Made by a program: the position numbers and the translations under genes
Notes under the pieces: generated by a model
What the model saw: only the letters and a program-made list of their open reading frames with translations
The model's database searches: none
What the model was told of the DNA's origin: nothing
Shown here: positions 37,086-44,465 of the stretch, one piece after another
How the letters are laid out: the number at the start of each line of letters is the position of its first letter
Position numbering within the stretch: position 1 is the first letter of the stretch
Assembly: GCA_029880855.1 (NCBI GenBank)
Contig: JAOUNS010000002.1
Location: forward strand, 248,001 to 312,000
DNA: 64,000 nt
Direction of reading: 5' to 3'
Origin: Gammaproteobacteria bacterium
GTDB taxonomy: Bacteria; Pseudomonadota; Gammaproteobacteria; UBA6429; Thiohalophilaceae

Positions 37086-37904
37086 ATGTCAAAACCAGTC
37101 TTGCCCTTAATCGTTGAACCCAATGAACTGGACAAACACCTGGTGAATAACAACATCCTGTTGGTTGATCTCTCACAACCGCAAACCTATGTGCAATATC
37201 ACGTACCGGGCGCTGTTTTTCTGGAATATGCCTGGCTGGTACACATCGAACAACCCCGCATGGGACTGCTGCCGGACGTCGCCCAACTCAGCAATGTCTT
37301 AAGCGCCATCGGCCTGACACCCGACACCCACGTTGTGGCCTATGACGATGAAGGCGGTGGACGTGCCTGCCGATTCCTCTGGACACTGGATGTGGTGGGA
37401 CACAAACACTTCTCCCTGTTAAATGGCGGCCTCACAGCCTGGGCCAATGAAGGCCATAAAGTCACCAGCGAAATCGACTACCCGATCAAAGGCAAATATG
37501 AAGCCGTCATCCATCAGGCCCCTGTCGCCGATCGGCAATACATCCTCGACCACCTGCACAAAGAAGGCGTCACCATCCTCGACACCCGCTCACCCCAGGA
37601 ATATGCCGGCATCAAAGTCTTCGCCCAACGCGGCGGCCACATCCCCGGCGCGATCAACATCGAATGGACAGAAGCCATGGACAAAAGCCGCAACATGCGC
37701 CTGAAACCGGAAAGCGAACTGCGCGCCATGCTGGAACAGGAAGGCATCACCCCGGATAAAGAAGTCATCACCCACTGCCAAACCCACCACCGCTCAGCCC
37801 ACACCTACATCATGCTGAAATCACTGGGCTACCAAAATATCAAAGGCTATCCCGGTTCATGGTCGGATTGGGGGAATGATATGAGTACGCCGATAGAGAA
37901 TTAG
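37086..37904 (+). CDS. Rhodanese-type sulfurtransferase (tandem domains)
   Basis: 272 aa with two rhodanese domains. The N-terminal one (about 10-125) lacks an active cysteine; the C-terminal one (about 155-268) carries the loop HCQTHHRSA, whose Cys takes the sulfane sulfur. ILDTRSPQEYAG and GHIPGAINIEW are the usual rhodanese signatures. Probably a thiosulfate or 3-mercaptopyruvate sulfurtransferase in the cytoplasm; the CxTHHR loop favours thiosulfate. No signal peptide. Confidence 0.88.
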   Translation: MSKPVLPLIVEPNELDKHLVNNNILLVDLSQPQTYVQYHVPGAVFLEYAWLVHIEQPRMGLLPDVAQLSNVLSAIGLTPDTHVVAYDDEGGGRACRFLWTLDVVGHKHFSLLNGGLTAWANEGHKVTSEIDYPIKGKYEAVIHQAPVADRQYILDHLHKEGVTILDTRSPQEYAGIKVFAQRGGHIPGAINIEWTEAMDKSRNMRLKPESELRAMLEQEGITPDKEVITHCQTHHRSAHTYIMLKSLGYQNIKGYPGSWSDWGNDMSTPIEN

Positions 37905-38029
37905 AATGGGTTGAGGGGTGTTTTTTTAGCGCCACTGCGTGGCTAAGTCGGATATTGTTTCATTATTCAATGTTGTTATGTTCCGCCTGCCTCTGCTGTC
38001 ATTGATGTTCGGTCCCGGCCGAACAGCCG

Positions 38030-38063
38030 GGTTCCTTTTCTTGCGCGGCCAAGAAAAGGAACC
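38030..38063. repeat. Long perfect extragenic palindrome
   Basis: A 14-bp perfect stem (GGTTCCTTTTCTTG and its complement) with a 6-nt loop CGCGGC, followed by GAAAAGAAGGCCGCC. Similar sequences occur as dispersed extragenic elements in several proteobacteria, from memory. Confidence 0.8.
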
Positions 38064-38121
38064 GAAAAGAAGGCCGCCCTTGCTGCCCTGAACCCGTGAT
38101 TGGATATTGATTTCTGTTTGT

Positions 38122-38158
38122 GTTTGACAAAAGGGCCTTCCCTGGCCCTTTGTCAAAC
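38122..38158. repeat. Extragenic palindrome
   Basis: GTTTGACAAAAGGGCC and GGCCCTTTGTCAAAC pair over 15 bp with one bulged A; loop TTCCCT. Confidence 0.75.
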
Positions 38159-38340
38159 TGCGACATCCTGTCGCCCCTCTATTGATGCATAAATCAAATC
38201 CACTCACTGGGCAGCAAAGGGACTGATCCTCGCAGCAAGGTTTATGCTTATCGATATGCCTGCTTTAAACATGATATTCGGGGGTGGGATCATTCCCCTT
38301 TACAGGCATGTTGTGAACAATGGCTTCGAAATAAATCAGC

Positions 38341-38397
38341 GCGCCACAGGGGGTGGCGCTGCCCGGCACCGGTACAGGGAGGTACCGTTGCCGGGCA
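38341..38397. repeat. Two adjacent hairpins
   Basis: A perfect 7-bp stem GCGCCAC-AGGGG-GTGGCGC (38341-38359) is followed directly by a 16-bp stem with one mismatch (38360-38397, arms TGCCCGGCACCGGTAC and its near complement, loop AGGGAG). Confidence 0.75.
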
Positions 38398-38450
38398 ACA
38401 AACCGATGTCAGTGTTCACAACAGTCTTGCCTGTGGGGGAAACATTTTTG

Positions 38451-38475
38451 GTGACTTTTGGTGTTCAAAAGTCAC
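38451..38475. repeat. Perfect 10-bp palindrome
   Basis: GTGACTTTTG-GTGTT-CAAAAGTCAC, directly before the first copy of the 67-bp direct repeat. Confidence 0.75.
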
Positions 38476-38478
38476 TCG

Positions 38479-38545
38479 CTCCCGGCAGGGAGTGAAACAA
38501 GGATATCTTTGACTATACGAACAAAGTACAATGCCGCGCAGCGGC
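38479..38545 (+). repeat. 67-bp direct repeat, copy A
   Basis: Begins with hairpin CTCCC-GGCA-GGGAG, then GTGAAACAAGG, about 25 variable bases, and ends with hairpin GCCGC-GCA-GCGGC. Copy B, 107 bp downstream, has the same length and layout. Confidence 0.65.
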
Positions 38546-38585
38546 AGGCGAAACAAAGCAACGATGAATGAATAAACGATGCGCC

Positions 38586-38652
38586 CTCCCGAAAGAGAGT
38601 GAAACCAGGTGATATCAAAATAGAAGAATAGAATGCTATGCCACGCAGTGGC
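38586..38652 (+). repeat. 67-bp direct repeat, copy B
   Basis: Same layout as copy A: CTCCC-GAAA-GAGAG, GTGAAACCAGG, variable bases, and GCCAC-GCA-GTGGC. The last hairpin differs from copy A at two positions that keep pairing (G-C replaced by A-T), a sign that the structure is selected. Confidence 0.65.
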
Positions 38653-38673
38653 GGACAAAATCAAACTGACACA

Positions 38674-39186
38674 TTACCCATTCGGCACAACCGATATCTC
38701 TATCCCGGAAAACCGGCTCGCCCAGTCATACAAATGCGTACGCATGCGTTTGACATGACTGCCGTCCCAAAATACCTGCCGGCAGTTGGGGCAATAAAAG
38801 GCAGCGTCGATATGTCCCTCTTTCACTAAAGAGAGCCCGGCGATCTGTTGCGGGGTGGCGTCGATGAGTTCGGTGTTGCAGACCATGCAGCGGGTGAAGG
38901 GTTTGGCCAGCCAGTTGATGTGTAGTTTTTCGGTCAGCGACTCGGCACATGTATCCAGTGAGTCCGCAGTTAGCAAGATGACGTGGTCGGCGGCATTGCG
39001 GTATGAGAGCATACCCTGATCACGGGTGATTAGATAACGACCTTCCCGTCTGGCCCGTTGCAATAGTTCATAATCGGCTTCCGCTTCCCCGGCAATCACG
39101 GTGTCATACCCGGCTGCCCGCAACCATCGTCCCAGGCGTTGCAACATTTCATCACAGAGGATTTTGGGAAGTTCCGTTTCCGCCAT
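38674..39186 (-). CDS. Mut7-C/PIN-like RNase domain protein
   Basis: 170 aa. The N-terminal part (ILCDEMLQRLGRWLRAAGYDT, YELLQRARREGRYLITRDQGML) is the PIN-like Mut7-C fold with acidic residues Asp12, Glu13 and Asp near 61 that would bind metal. The C-terminal part is a zinc ribbon with CMVCNTEL and YCPNCRQVFW. Family members are predicted RNases; the substrate is unknown. Start ATG is 2 bp after the stop of the LexA-like peptidase gene, so the pair is an operon. Confidence 0.83.
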   Translation of the reverse strand: MAETELPKILCDEMLQRLGRWLRAAGYDTVIAGEAEADYELLQRARREGRYLITRDQGMLSYRNAADHVILLTADSLDTCAESLTEKLHINWLAKPFTRCMVCNTELIDATPQQIAGLSLVKEGHIDAAFYCPNCRQVFWDGSHVKRMRTHLYDWASRFSGIEISVVPNG

Positions 39187-39188
39187 GA

Positions 39189-39653
39189 CTAGACCATGGA
39201 GCGTATCACCCCGGTGACGATCCCCAGGATCTGTACATCTTCGTTACGCAACCAGATGGCGTCCATTTCCGGGTTGGCCGGTTGCAGGCGTATCCCGTCC
39301 CGTTCGACATAGAATTTTTTCAGGGTGACATATTCACCATTGATCATGGCGATGACGGACTGACCGTTTTCCGCTGTTTCACGCTTTTCGATGACGATAA
39401 TGTCGCCGTCCTGGATGTTGTCATCGATCATGGAATGGCCGCGGACCCGCAGTGCATAGGTATTCTTTCGCACCATATTGGCAGGGACAGTTACGGTACT
39501 GTTGTCCTGACAGATGTCCACCGGTTGGCCGGCGCTCACCCAGCCGAGCAGGGGAATGTCCACCAGGGAATCCACCGCGCTGTCCAGAGGCTCAAGTCCG
39601 GGGGTCCAGACCGGGCGATTTCTTTTAGGAATCAAATAGCTAACGTTAGACAT
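39189..39653 (-). CDS. HTH-less LexA/UmuD-like S24 self-cleaving peptidase
   Basis: 154 aa. The S24 serine-lysine dyad is seen in RGHSMIDDNIQDGD (Ser) and GEYVTLKKFY (Lys); the likely self-cleavage site is Ala41-Gly42 in GWVSAGQPVD. The N-terminal 30 residues (MSNVSYLIPKRNRPVWTPGL) are too short for the LexA helix-turn-helix, so it should not bind DNA as LexA does. UmuD has this layout, but no umuC follows; instead a Mut7-C nuclease gene starts 2 bp after its stop. No LexA box was found upstream. Confidence 0.85.
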   Translation of the reverse strand: MSNVSYLIPKRNRPVWTPGLEPLDSAVDSLVDIPLLGWVSAGQPVDICQDNSTVTVPANMVRKNTYALRVRGHSMIDDNIQDGDIIVIEKRETAENGQSVIAMINGEYVTLKKFYVERDGIRLQPANPEMDAIWLRNEDVQILGIVTGVIRSMV

Positions 39654-39792
39654 TGAGATTTTCCTTTAGCAGATGAACCTAACATAGCGTTTAACAGAAT
39701 AAATATCAAATATTTACCGGGAAAATTGCTTGCCCGTCTCCTGTGTCCTCGGCCATTGCTCCCATGCCGCACACCCCGCATAATAAGCCCCC

Positions 39793-40434
39793 ATGAAAAA
39801 ATCAAACTTCCCCATTCAATCCTTGTTACTTGTTGCTGTGGCAATCCTCAGCCTGGTTCTGGGACTGTGGTTGAGCCAGAAACTCGGCGGCAAAACCCTT
39901 GTCCCGGCCGATCTGGATGCCACTTTCCTGCCTTCGGGCAAACCACTGGCGCCATTCAGTCTGGTGGATCAGGATGGCAAGGCGTTTGATGTTGACCGAC
40001 TGAAGGGTCGCTGGACCTTCATGTTTTTTGGTTATACCAATTGCCCTGATGTCTGCCCCACCACCCTGCAAACCATGAAGGATGCCTGGAAACTGCTGGA
40101 CAAGAAGTCCCTCGACAAGACGCAAATGGTCTTTGTTTCGGTGGATGCAGATCGCGATCCACCGGCGGTCCTGAAAAAATATGTGAATTACTTCCATCCT
40201 GACTTCATCGGTGTGACCGGCAAGCCGGAACAAATGGATTTATTAACCCGCAACATCGGTATCCTGTATGGTTTTGAAGACCCGCAGCCCGGTCGCAAGG
40301 ATTATGTCGTCAACCACAGCGGGCAAATCGTTTTGATCGACCCGGCCGCCAATCTGCGTGCAGTATTTTCTCCGCCGCATGATCCGCAAAAGATCGCCGG
40401 CAGTTTTCAAAAAATCCGTAACCTGCTTGAATAG
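39793..40434 (+). CDS. SCO1/SenC-family copper chaperone
   Basis: 213 aa, one N-terminal membrane anchor (SLLLVAVAILSLVLGLWL) and a periplasmic thioredoxin-like domain. Copper ligands are the CxxxC in TNCPDVCPTT (about residue 87) and the His in VVNHSGQIVLIDP. SCO proteins deliver copper to the CuA site of cytochrome oxidase or act as thiol reductases. The PCu(A)C gene follows 7 bp downstream, a common pairing. Confidence 0.92.
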   Translation: MKKSNFPIQSLLLVAVAILSLVLGLWLSQKLGGKTLVPADLDATFLPSGKPLAPFSLVDQDGKAFDVDRLKGRWTFMFFGYTNCPDVCPTTLQTMKDAWKLLDKKSLDKTQMVFVSVDADRDPPAVLKKYVNYFHPDFIGVTGKPEQMDLLTRNIGILYGFEDPQPGRKDYVVNHSGQIVLIDPAANLRAVFSPPHDPQKIAGSFQKIRNLLE

Positions 40435-40441
40435 AGCTGCA

Positions 40442-40870
40442 ATGAAGCGACAGTATATCCTCACCTTCTGTTTCGCATGTTTATTCCCGTTACAAACAAT
40501 GGCGGCATCGACACTGATATTCGCCAATGCCTGGATTGCGGAAGCCCCGCCCGGTGTTAAGGTAATGGCTGGTTACTTTGATGTGGTTAATACCGGCAGC
40601 GAAGAAGTACTGATTACGGAAATCACCAGTCCGGAGTTTGGCAATATCGAGTTTCACCGTACGGTACATGAAGACGGCATGATGAAAATGGCAGCACAGC
40701 CCCATGTGCATGTCCCGCCGGGTAAACAGGTGAAACTGGAACCCAATGGCAAGCACATGATGATGTTCAACCCTGTGTACCGTTTTTTTCACGGCGATCA
40801 TGTCACCCTGCGCATCAGTTTGTCTGATGGCAGCAAACAAACTATCAAAGCCACTGTAAAGGCGCGTTAA
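40442..40870 (+). CDS. Periplasmic copper chaperone PCu(A)C
   Basis: 142 aa with a signal peptide (MKRQYILTFCFACLFPLQTMAA). The copper motif H(M)x10Mx21HxM can be traced: the His in IEFHRTVHEDGMMKM and the HMM near KHMMMF. It works with SCO1 in CuA assembly. Start at 40442; an open frame continues upstream into the SCO1 gene. The psd gene starts 2 bp after its stop. Confidence 0.9.
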   Translation: MKRQYILTFCFACLFPLQTMAASTLIFANAWIAEAPPGVKVMAGYFDVVNTGSEEVLITEITSPEFGNIEFHRTVHEDGMMKMAAQPHVHVPPGKQVKLEPNGKHMMMFNPVYRFFHGDHVTLRISLSDGSKQTIKATVKAR

Positions 40871-40872
40871 TT

Positions 40873-41763
40873 GTGACAAACAAGAATAATAATGACATCT
40901 CCTTTGCCGATCGCCTGAATGCGTTTTGGCAATACTGCATCCCGCATCATCTGTTATCACGACTGATGGGCAAACTCACCCACAGCCGTAACAAGCTGGT
41001 GAAACTGACCTACATGAAGTTCATCATTAAATTCTTCGGCGTGAACATGGATGAAGCACAGGAACAGGACCTGAATCAGTACGAGCATTTTAATGCCTTC
41101 TTCACCCGCGCCCTGAAACCTGAAGCCCGCCCCATTGTGGACAACCCCGCCAAACTGGCGAGTCCGGTTGATGGCCGGATCAGTCAAATGGGACCAATCA
41201 ACAAAGATCGCCTGTTTCAGGCCAAGGGTCATGAGTATTCACTCGGCGCATTGCTGGGGGCGGAAGATAAATGGGCAAAACAATTCGTTGAGGGTGAGTT
41301 TGCAACCATCTACCTTTCACCGAAAGACTACCATCGCATTCACATGCCCTGTGATGCACGCCTGAAAGAAATGCGGCATATCCCCGGCAAATTATTCAGT
41401 GTGAACCCGGCCACAACACGCGCCATTCCCGGCCTGTTCGCCCGCAATGAACGTTTGGTCTGCCTGTTCAATACTCCGGTCGGCCCCATGGCCATGATTC
41501 TGGTCGGCGCCCTGTTTGTTGCTTCCATTGAGACCACCTGGCAAGGTGTGATTACACCACCGACCCATGCCGACATGCAGGTAACCCAATATGCGGAAGG
41601 CATGCTGGAAGTGGCGCTGAAGAAAGGTGAGGAGATGGGACGTTTTAATATGGGTTCCACGGTCATCCTGCTGTTCCGTAAAGACAAGATGCAATGGCTG
41701 GAAGGACTGGAGGCCGGCAGCGCGGTTAACATGGGTCAGGAAATCGGAACAATTCCAGCCTGA
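40873..41763 (+). CDS. psd: Phosphatidylserine decarboxylase proenzyme
   Basis: 296 aa. Makes phosphatidylethanolamine. Family signatures SPVDGRISQMG, YLSPKDYHRIHMP and LFARNERL are present; the self-cleavage site that creates the pyruvoyl group is GST in RFNMGSTVILLF (LGST in most relatives, here MGST). GTG start. It lies 2 bp after the PCu(A)C gene, so the three copper/lipid genes probably share a transcript. Confidence 0.94.
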   Translation: MTNKNNNDISFADRLNAFWQYCIPHHLLSRLMGKLTHSRNKLVKLTYMKFIIKFFGVNMDEAQEQDLNQYEHFNAFFTRALKPEARPIVDNPAKLASPVDGRISQMGPINKDRLFQAKGHEYSLGALLGAEDKWAKQFVEGEFATIYLSPKDYHRIHMPCDARLKEMRHIPGKLFSVNPATTRAIPGLFARNERLVCLFNTPVGPMAMILVGALFVASIETTWQGVITPPTHADMQVTQYAEGMLEVALKKGEEMGRFNMGSTVILLFRKDKMQWLEGLEAGSAVNMGQEIGTIPA

Positions 41764-41837
41764 CAATAACGTCACAACCCGGGAGGTGTGCTTTCGTCGT
41801 ATTATACGGTATTCTCGGTCTGGTCATTGCGCTGAGC

Positions 41838-42083
41838 ATGGTCGGTGTTTCTCTGGCGCTGACACTGGCGGGTGGTATCTATGTATGGCTGGCGGCAAAC
41901 CCGCAATGGCTCTATCTCAAAATCAGTCTCGGCCTGCTCTGTTCATCCGTCTTGCTGCTGTTGCTCTTCATTGGTGATGAACTGCACTGGTGGTCAATCG
42001 ACAATCAATTTCTCGACAACCTTGCCATCGTCTGGCTGGTGGTAACCCTGTTGGGTGCCGGAATTTATTACTGGCTGAACTGA
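41838..42083 (+). CDS. Small integral membrane protein (start uncertain)
   Basis: 81 aa from the ATG at 41838, with about three hydrophobic spans (ALTLAGGIYVWL, ISLGLLCSSVLLLLLFI, AIVWLVVTLLGAGIYYWL). The reading frame stays open upstream and encodes another hydrophobic run (VLYGILGLVIALSMVG), and the only good binding site (GGGAGG, 41781-41786) suits a start near 41795, where this frame has no ATG, GTG or TTG. A non-standard start or a base error is possible. Family unknown. Confidence 0.55.
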   Translation: MVGVSLALTLAGGIYVWLAANPQWLYLKISLGLLCSSVLLLLLFIGDELHWWSIDNQFLDNLAIVWLVVTLLGAGIYYWLN

Positions 42084-42089
42084 AAGACT

Positions 42090-42410
42090 TTATCCGCCAT
42101 GCCAATCATGCAGGCATTTGATATTGTGGCATTGCCGGGCAAGGGGTGTCCGGCACAACTGCTGACAACGGGGACAACGATTGAAACGCAGATCGGCGCC
42201 ATGCTCCCGTATCAGACGCCGCATCACGCTCTCGTAATAACCGGCCAACCCGTCTTGTAAAAGTTGTTTGGCCTGCACATTGGTATAATGCCGCCCCTCA
42301 AGGATCTCAATTTCGTATATGGCCCGTTCCACCGGGTTGAGTAAATGCCGGTAATTCTGGAACAGATAACCGGCAATCTCACTATGTTCAGCAGGGGATG
42401 TTGGATACAT
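42090..42410 (-). CDS. Hypothetical protein with C-terminal zinc-ribbon-like cysteines
   Basis: 106 aa from the ATG at 42410, chosen for GGAG 8 nt upstream; an ATG at 42422 lacks one. The first 70 residues look helical (SEIAGYLFQNYRHLLNPVERAIYEIEILEGR). The end carries RCPRCQQLCRTPLARQCHNIKCLHDW, with Cys spacing CxxC...C...C that could bind zinc. I do not recognise the family. Confidence 0.62.
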   Translation of the reverse strand: MYPTSPAEHSEIAGYLFQNYRHLLNPVERAIYEIEILEGRHYTNVQAKQLLQDGLAGYYESVMRRLIREHGADLRFNRCPRCQQLCRTPLARQCHNIKCLHDWHGG

Positions 42411-42520
42411 GGGTTGCTCCATACAGTATCGTTTAACAGCACTACTGATGGTAAATATAGCCGGATTGCCCCTGTTTGACAGCCCTGAGTCGCATTGCAA
42501 TACCCCAATATATTGCCCAT

Positions 42521-42544
42521 AAAAAAACCCCGGCAGGACCGGGG
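42521..42544 (-). terminator. Intrinsic terminator (minus strand)
   Basis: CCCCGG-CAGGA-CCGGGG followed on the minus strand by seven T residues. The nearest minus-strand gene upstream, epmA, already has its own terminator at 42766, so this one should end a separate transcript. Confidence 0.75.
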
Positions 42545-42650
42545 CAAGTAAGGGAGGACTTCAGCCATTGGCAAGTGTTGCAATGTGGATTCAGCATAAC
42601 CACCCGTTGCTGAATCCTTACTGAACCACGCTAAAGTCCACAACAAGGAT
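42521..42650 (-). ncRNA. Candidate small RNA between epmA and the zinc-ribbon gene
   Basis: The minus-strand transcript that would end at the 42521 terminator has no credible gene. It carries a perfect 10-bp hairpin (GGATTCAGCA-N11-TGCTGAATCC, 42587-42617) about 45 nt before the terminator. The 5' end is not known; 42650 is a guess. A 21-codon frame overlaps its start but lacks a binding site. Confidence 0.28.
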
Positions 42651-42765
42651 GTCTCGCATCTTTACGTTTGCTATAAAAGCCATGTCGCACCGCTTTGATT
42701 ATCCGAATCAGGCCGGTGTCCCTGAATTCTCATGTTCTATGAGATTGGACAATCCCAAACAAAAA

Positions 42766-42795
42766 CAGGCCGATTTTCGGCCTGACATTTTTCTT
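42766..42795 (-). terminator. Bidirectional intrinsic terminator after epmA
   Basis: CAGGCCGA-TTT-TCGGCCTG flanked by A-rich and T-rich runs, so it works in both directions. On the minus strand TTTTTGTTT follows the stem, about 70 bp after the epmA stop. Confidence 0.75.
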
Positions 42796-42856
42796 TCAAA
42801 TTATAAACCGGATATATCGCACACCCGATATGATGTGCAGAAACTCACCTTATCTG

Positions 42857-43831
42857 TCAGCGGGGTTCATCAACCACAAAGCTCAACACCTCATCAATAC
42901 GTTGCGCGCCAATTACCAACATGATCAAACGATCCAGTCCCAGTGCGACACCGGCACAATCCGGCACAAACGGCAGCGCCGCCAACAGATGTTCATCCAC
43001 CGGCATTTCCGGTTTACCCATTGCCTTGCGTTTGAGGAGTTCAGCCTGAAACCGTTTGCGTTGTTCATCGGCATCGGTCAATTCATGGAAACCATTGGCC
43101 AGTTCCATGCCATTGATATATAACTCGAAGCGTTCAGCCACCGGCAGATCTTCGTCACGAATTTTCGCCAGGGCCGCCTGACAGGCGGGGAAATCATAGA
43201 TAAATACCGGTGTATCTTGCGGCAAACGCGGCTCAACGCAGTGAGTCATGATCAACTGTTGCCAACCGGCAATATCATCTTCCAGTCCGCTGATGTCGAT
43301 CCCTTGTTCCTCCACAAACGCCTGCAATTGCGCCAGGGTACTTTTCAACGGATCAAGGTCGATGGTCTGCTTCCAGACTTCGCGATAGGTCCAGAAACAA
43401 CTCGGGTTGAGGGTCAGGTGATCCAGCAGAAGTTTTCTGACCAGACTGTCCACTTCCAGCATGAGCTGGTGATGATCGAAACCCACCCGATACCACTCCA
43501 GCATGGTGAACTCCGGATGATGGTGCCGTCCCCTTTCCCCATAGCGAAATACCTTGCTCATTTGGTAGATGGAACCACTGCCGGCCGCCAGCAGGCGCTT
43601 CATGGCGTACTCCGGTGAGGTTTGCAGGTAAATATCGCCGGCATGTTTGGACCAGCACGACTTCATGCTGTCGATATGCGGATCAGTGACACCGGCCTGT
43701 GCCAGTACGGGTGTCTCCACCTCCAGTACGCCACGGGGATCGAAAAAGGCCCGTATCTGTTTCCGAATACGGGCTCTGATTTGCAATGTGACCAGGCCGG
43801 CCGATGGTCGGTAATTGGCTGGTCCTGACAT
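42857..43831 (-). CDS. epmA: Elongation factor P--(R)-beta-lysine ligase
   Basis: 324 aa, a lysyl-tRNA-synthetase-like catalytic core without the anticodon-binding domain. Class II motifs: RIRKQIRAFFDPRGVLEVETP, LQTSPEYAMKRLLAAG, YQMSKVFRYGERGRHHHPEFTMLEW and CAGVALGLDRLIML. It joins (R)-beta-lysine to EF-P. It follows efp by 11 bp in the same direction. Confidence 0.95.
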   Translation of the reverse strand: MSGPANYRPSAGLVTLQIRARIRKQIRAFFDPRGVLEVETPVLAQAGVTDPHIDSMKSCWSKHAGDIYLQTSPEYAMKRLLAAGSGSIYQMSKVFRYGERGRHHHPEFTMLEWYRVGFDHHQLMLEVDSLVRKLLLDHLTLNPSCFWTYREVWKQTIDLDPLKSTLAQLQAFVEEQGIDISGLEDDIAGWQQLIMTHCVEPRLPQDTPVFIYDFPACQAALAKIRDEDLPVAERFELYINGMELANGFHELTDADEQRKRFQAELLKRKAMGKPEMPVDEHLLAALPFVPDCAGVALGLDRLIMLVIGAQRIDEVLSFVVDEPR

Positions 43832-43842
43832 GGGTACGGTAT

Positions 43843-44412
43843 TTATTCCTTGACCCGGCTGACGTACTCACCGTTTCGGGTGTCCACCTTGATCATCTCG
43901 CCGATGTCGACAAACAACGGTACGCGGACCACGGCGCCGGTATCACAGGTTGCCGGTTTGCCGCCGCCACCGGAGGTATCGCCGCGCACACCGGGATCGG
44001 TATCGGTGATGGTCAGAACCACATGGTTGGGCGGTGAGGTGGCAATCGGCACGCCATTCCACAGGGTGACCGTCCACATATCCTGCTCTTTCAGCCATTT
44101 GAGGTTGTCGCCCATGGCTTTTTCATCGGCACCCAGCTGTTCAAATGACTCAGGATGCATAAAATACCAGGCTTCGCCGTCGTTATAGAGATACTGCATT
44201 TCGGTATCCACCACGTCGGCGGCTTCAACGGAATCACCGGACTTGAAGGTCTTTTCCAGCACCCGGCCGGTCTTGAGGTTGCGGATTTTGACCCGGTTAA
44301 AGGCCTGGCCCTTGCCGGGTTTGACAAATTCGTTTTCGATGATGCTGCAGGGGTCTCCATCCATCATGATTTTGAGACCACTCTTGAATTCGTTTGTGCT
44401 ATAGCTTGCCAT
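43843..44412 (-). CDS. efp: Translation elongation factor P
   Basis: 189 aa, three beta-barrel domains. It rescues ribosomes stalled on polyproline. The loop [10 protein letters not shown] puts Lys at position 34, the residue beta-lysylated by EpmA in the E. coli type. The end GEYVSRVKE is normal. It precedes epmA, and epmB is divergent from it with about 50 bp between starts. Confidence 0.96.
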   Translation of the reverse strand: MASYSTNEFKSGLKIMMDGDPCSIIENEFVKPGKGQAFNRVKIRNLKTGRVLEKTFKSGDSVEAADVVDTEMQYLYNDGEAWYFMHPESFEQLGADEKAMGDNLKWLKEQDMWTVTLWNGVPIATSPPNHVVLTITDTDPGVRGDTSGGGGKPATCDTGAVVRVPLFVDIGEMIKVDTRNGEYVSRVKE

Positions 44413-44465
44413 GGTATGCTGGTTCCAAAATTGGGTTAAATAATGTGAGTAAAACTAATTCGAAT

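Larger units (their letters stand above)
37905..38673. other. Repeat-rich intergenic region
   Basis: A 770-bp gene-free stretch filled with palindromes, listed separately below, and a 67-bp unit repeated twice. Open frames here (for example 83 codons at 38244-38495) run through the palindromes and show no protein features. A 13-nt hairpin GCCAC-TGC-GTGGC at 37931-37943 is the inverse of the core in the direct repeats. Confidence 0.8.

Noticed and set aside
38244..38495. 83-codon frame in the palindrome cluster
   Set aside because: It is a translation through several hairpins and has no binding site.
37905..38673. CRISPR array
   Set aside because: Repeats are palindromic and of different sequence, without regular spacers or cas genes.
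39688..39697. Ten-base string CGTTTAACAG shared with 42430-42439, both upstream of minus-strand genes
   Set aside because: A ten-base match between two intergenic sites is not rare enough in 64 kb to call an operator.
42420..42445. Possible LexA box (CTGT...) upstream of the zinc-ribbon gene
   Set aside because: The second half reads ACTG, not ACAG, so it fails CTGT-N8-ACAG.
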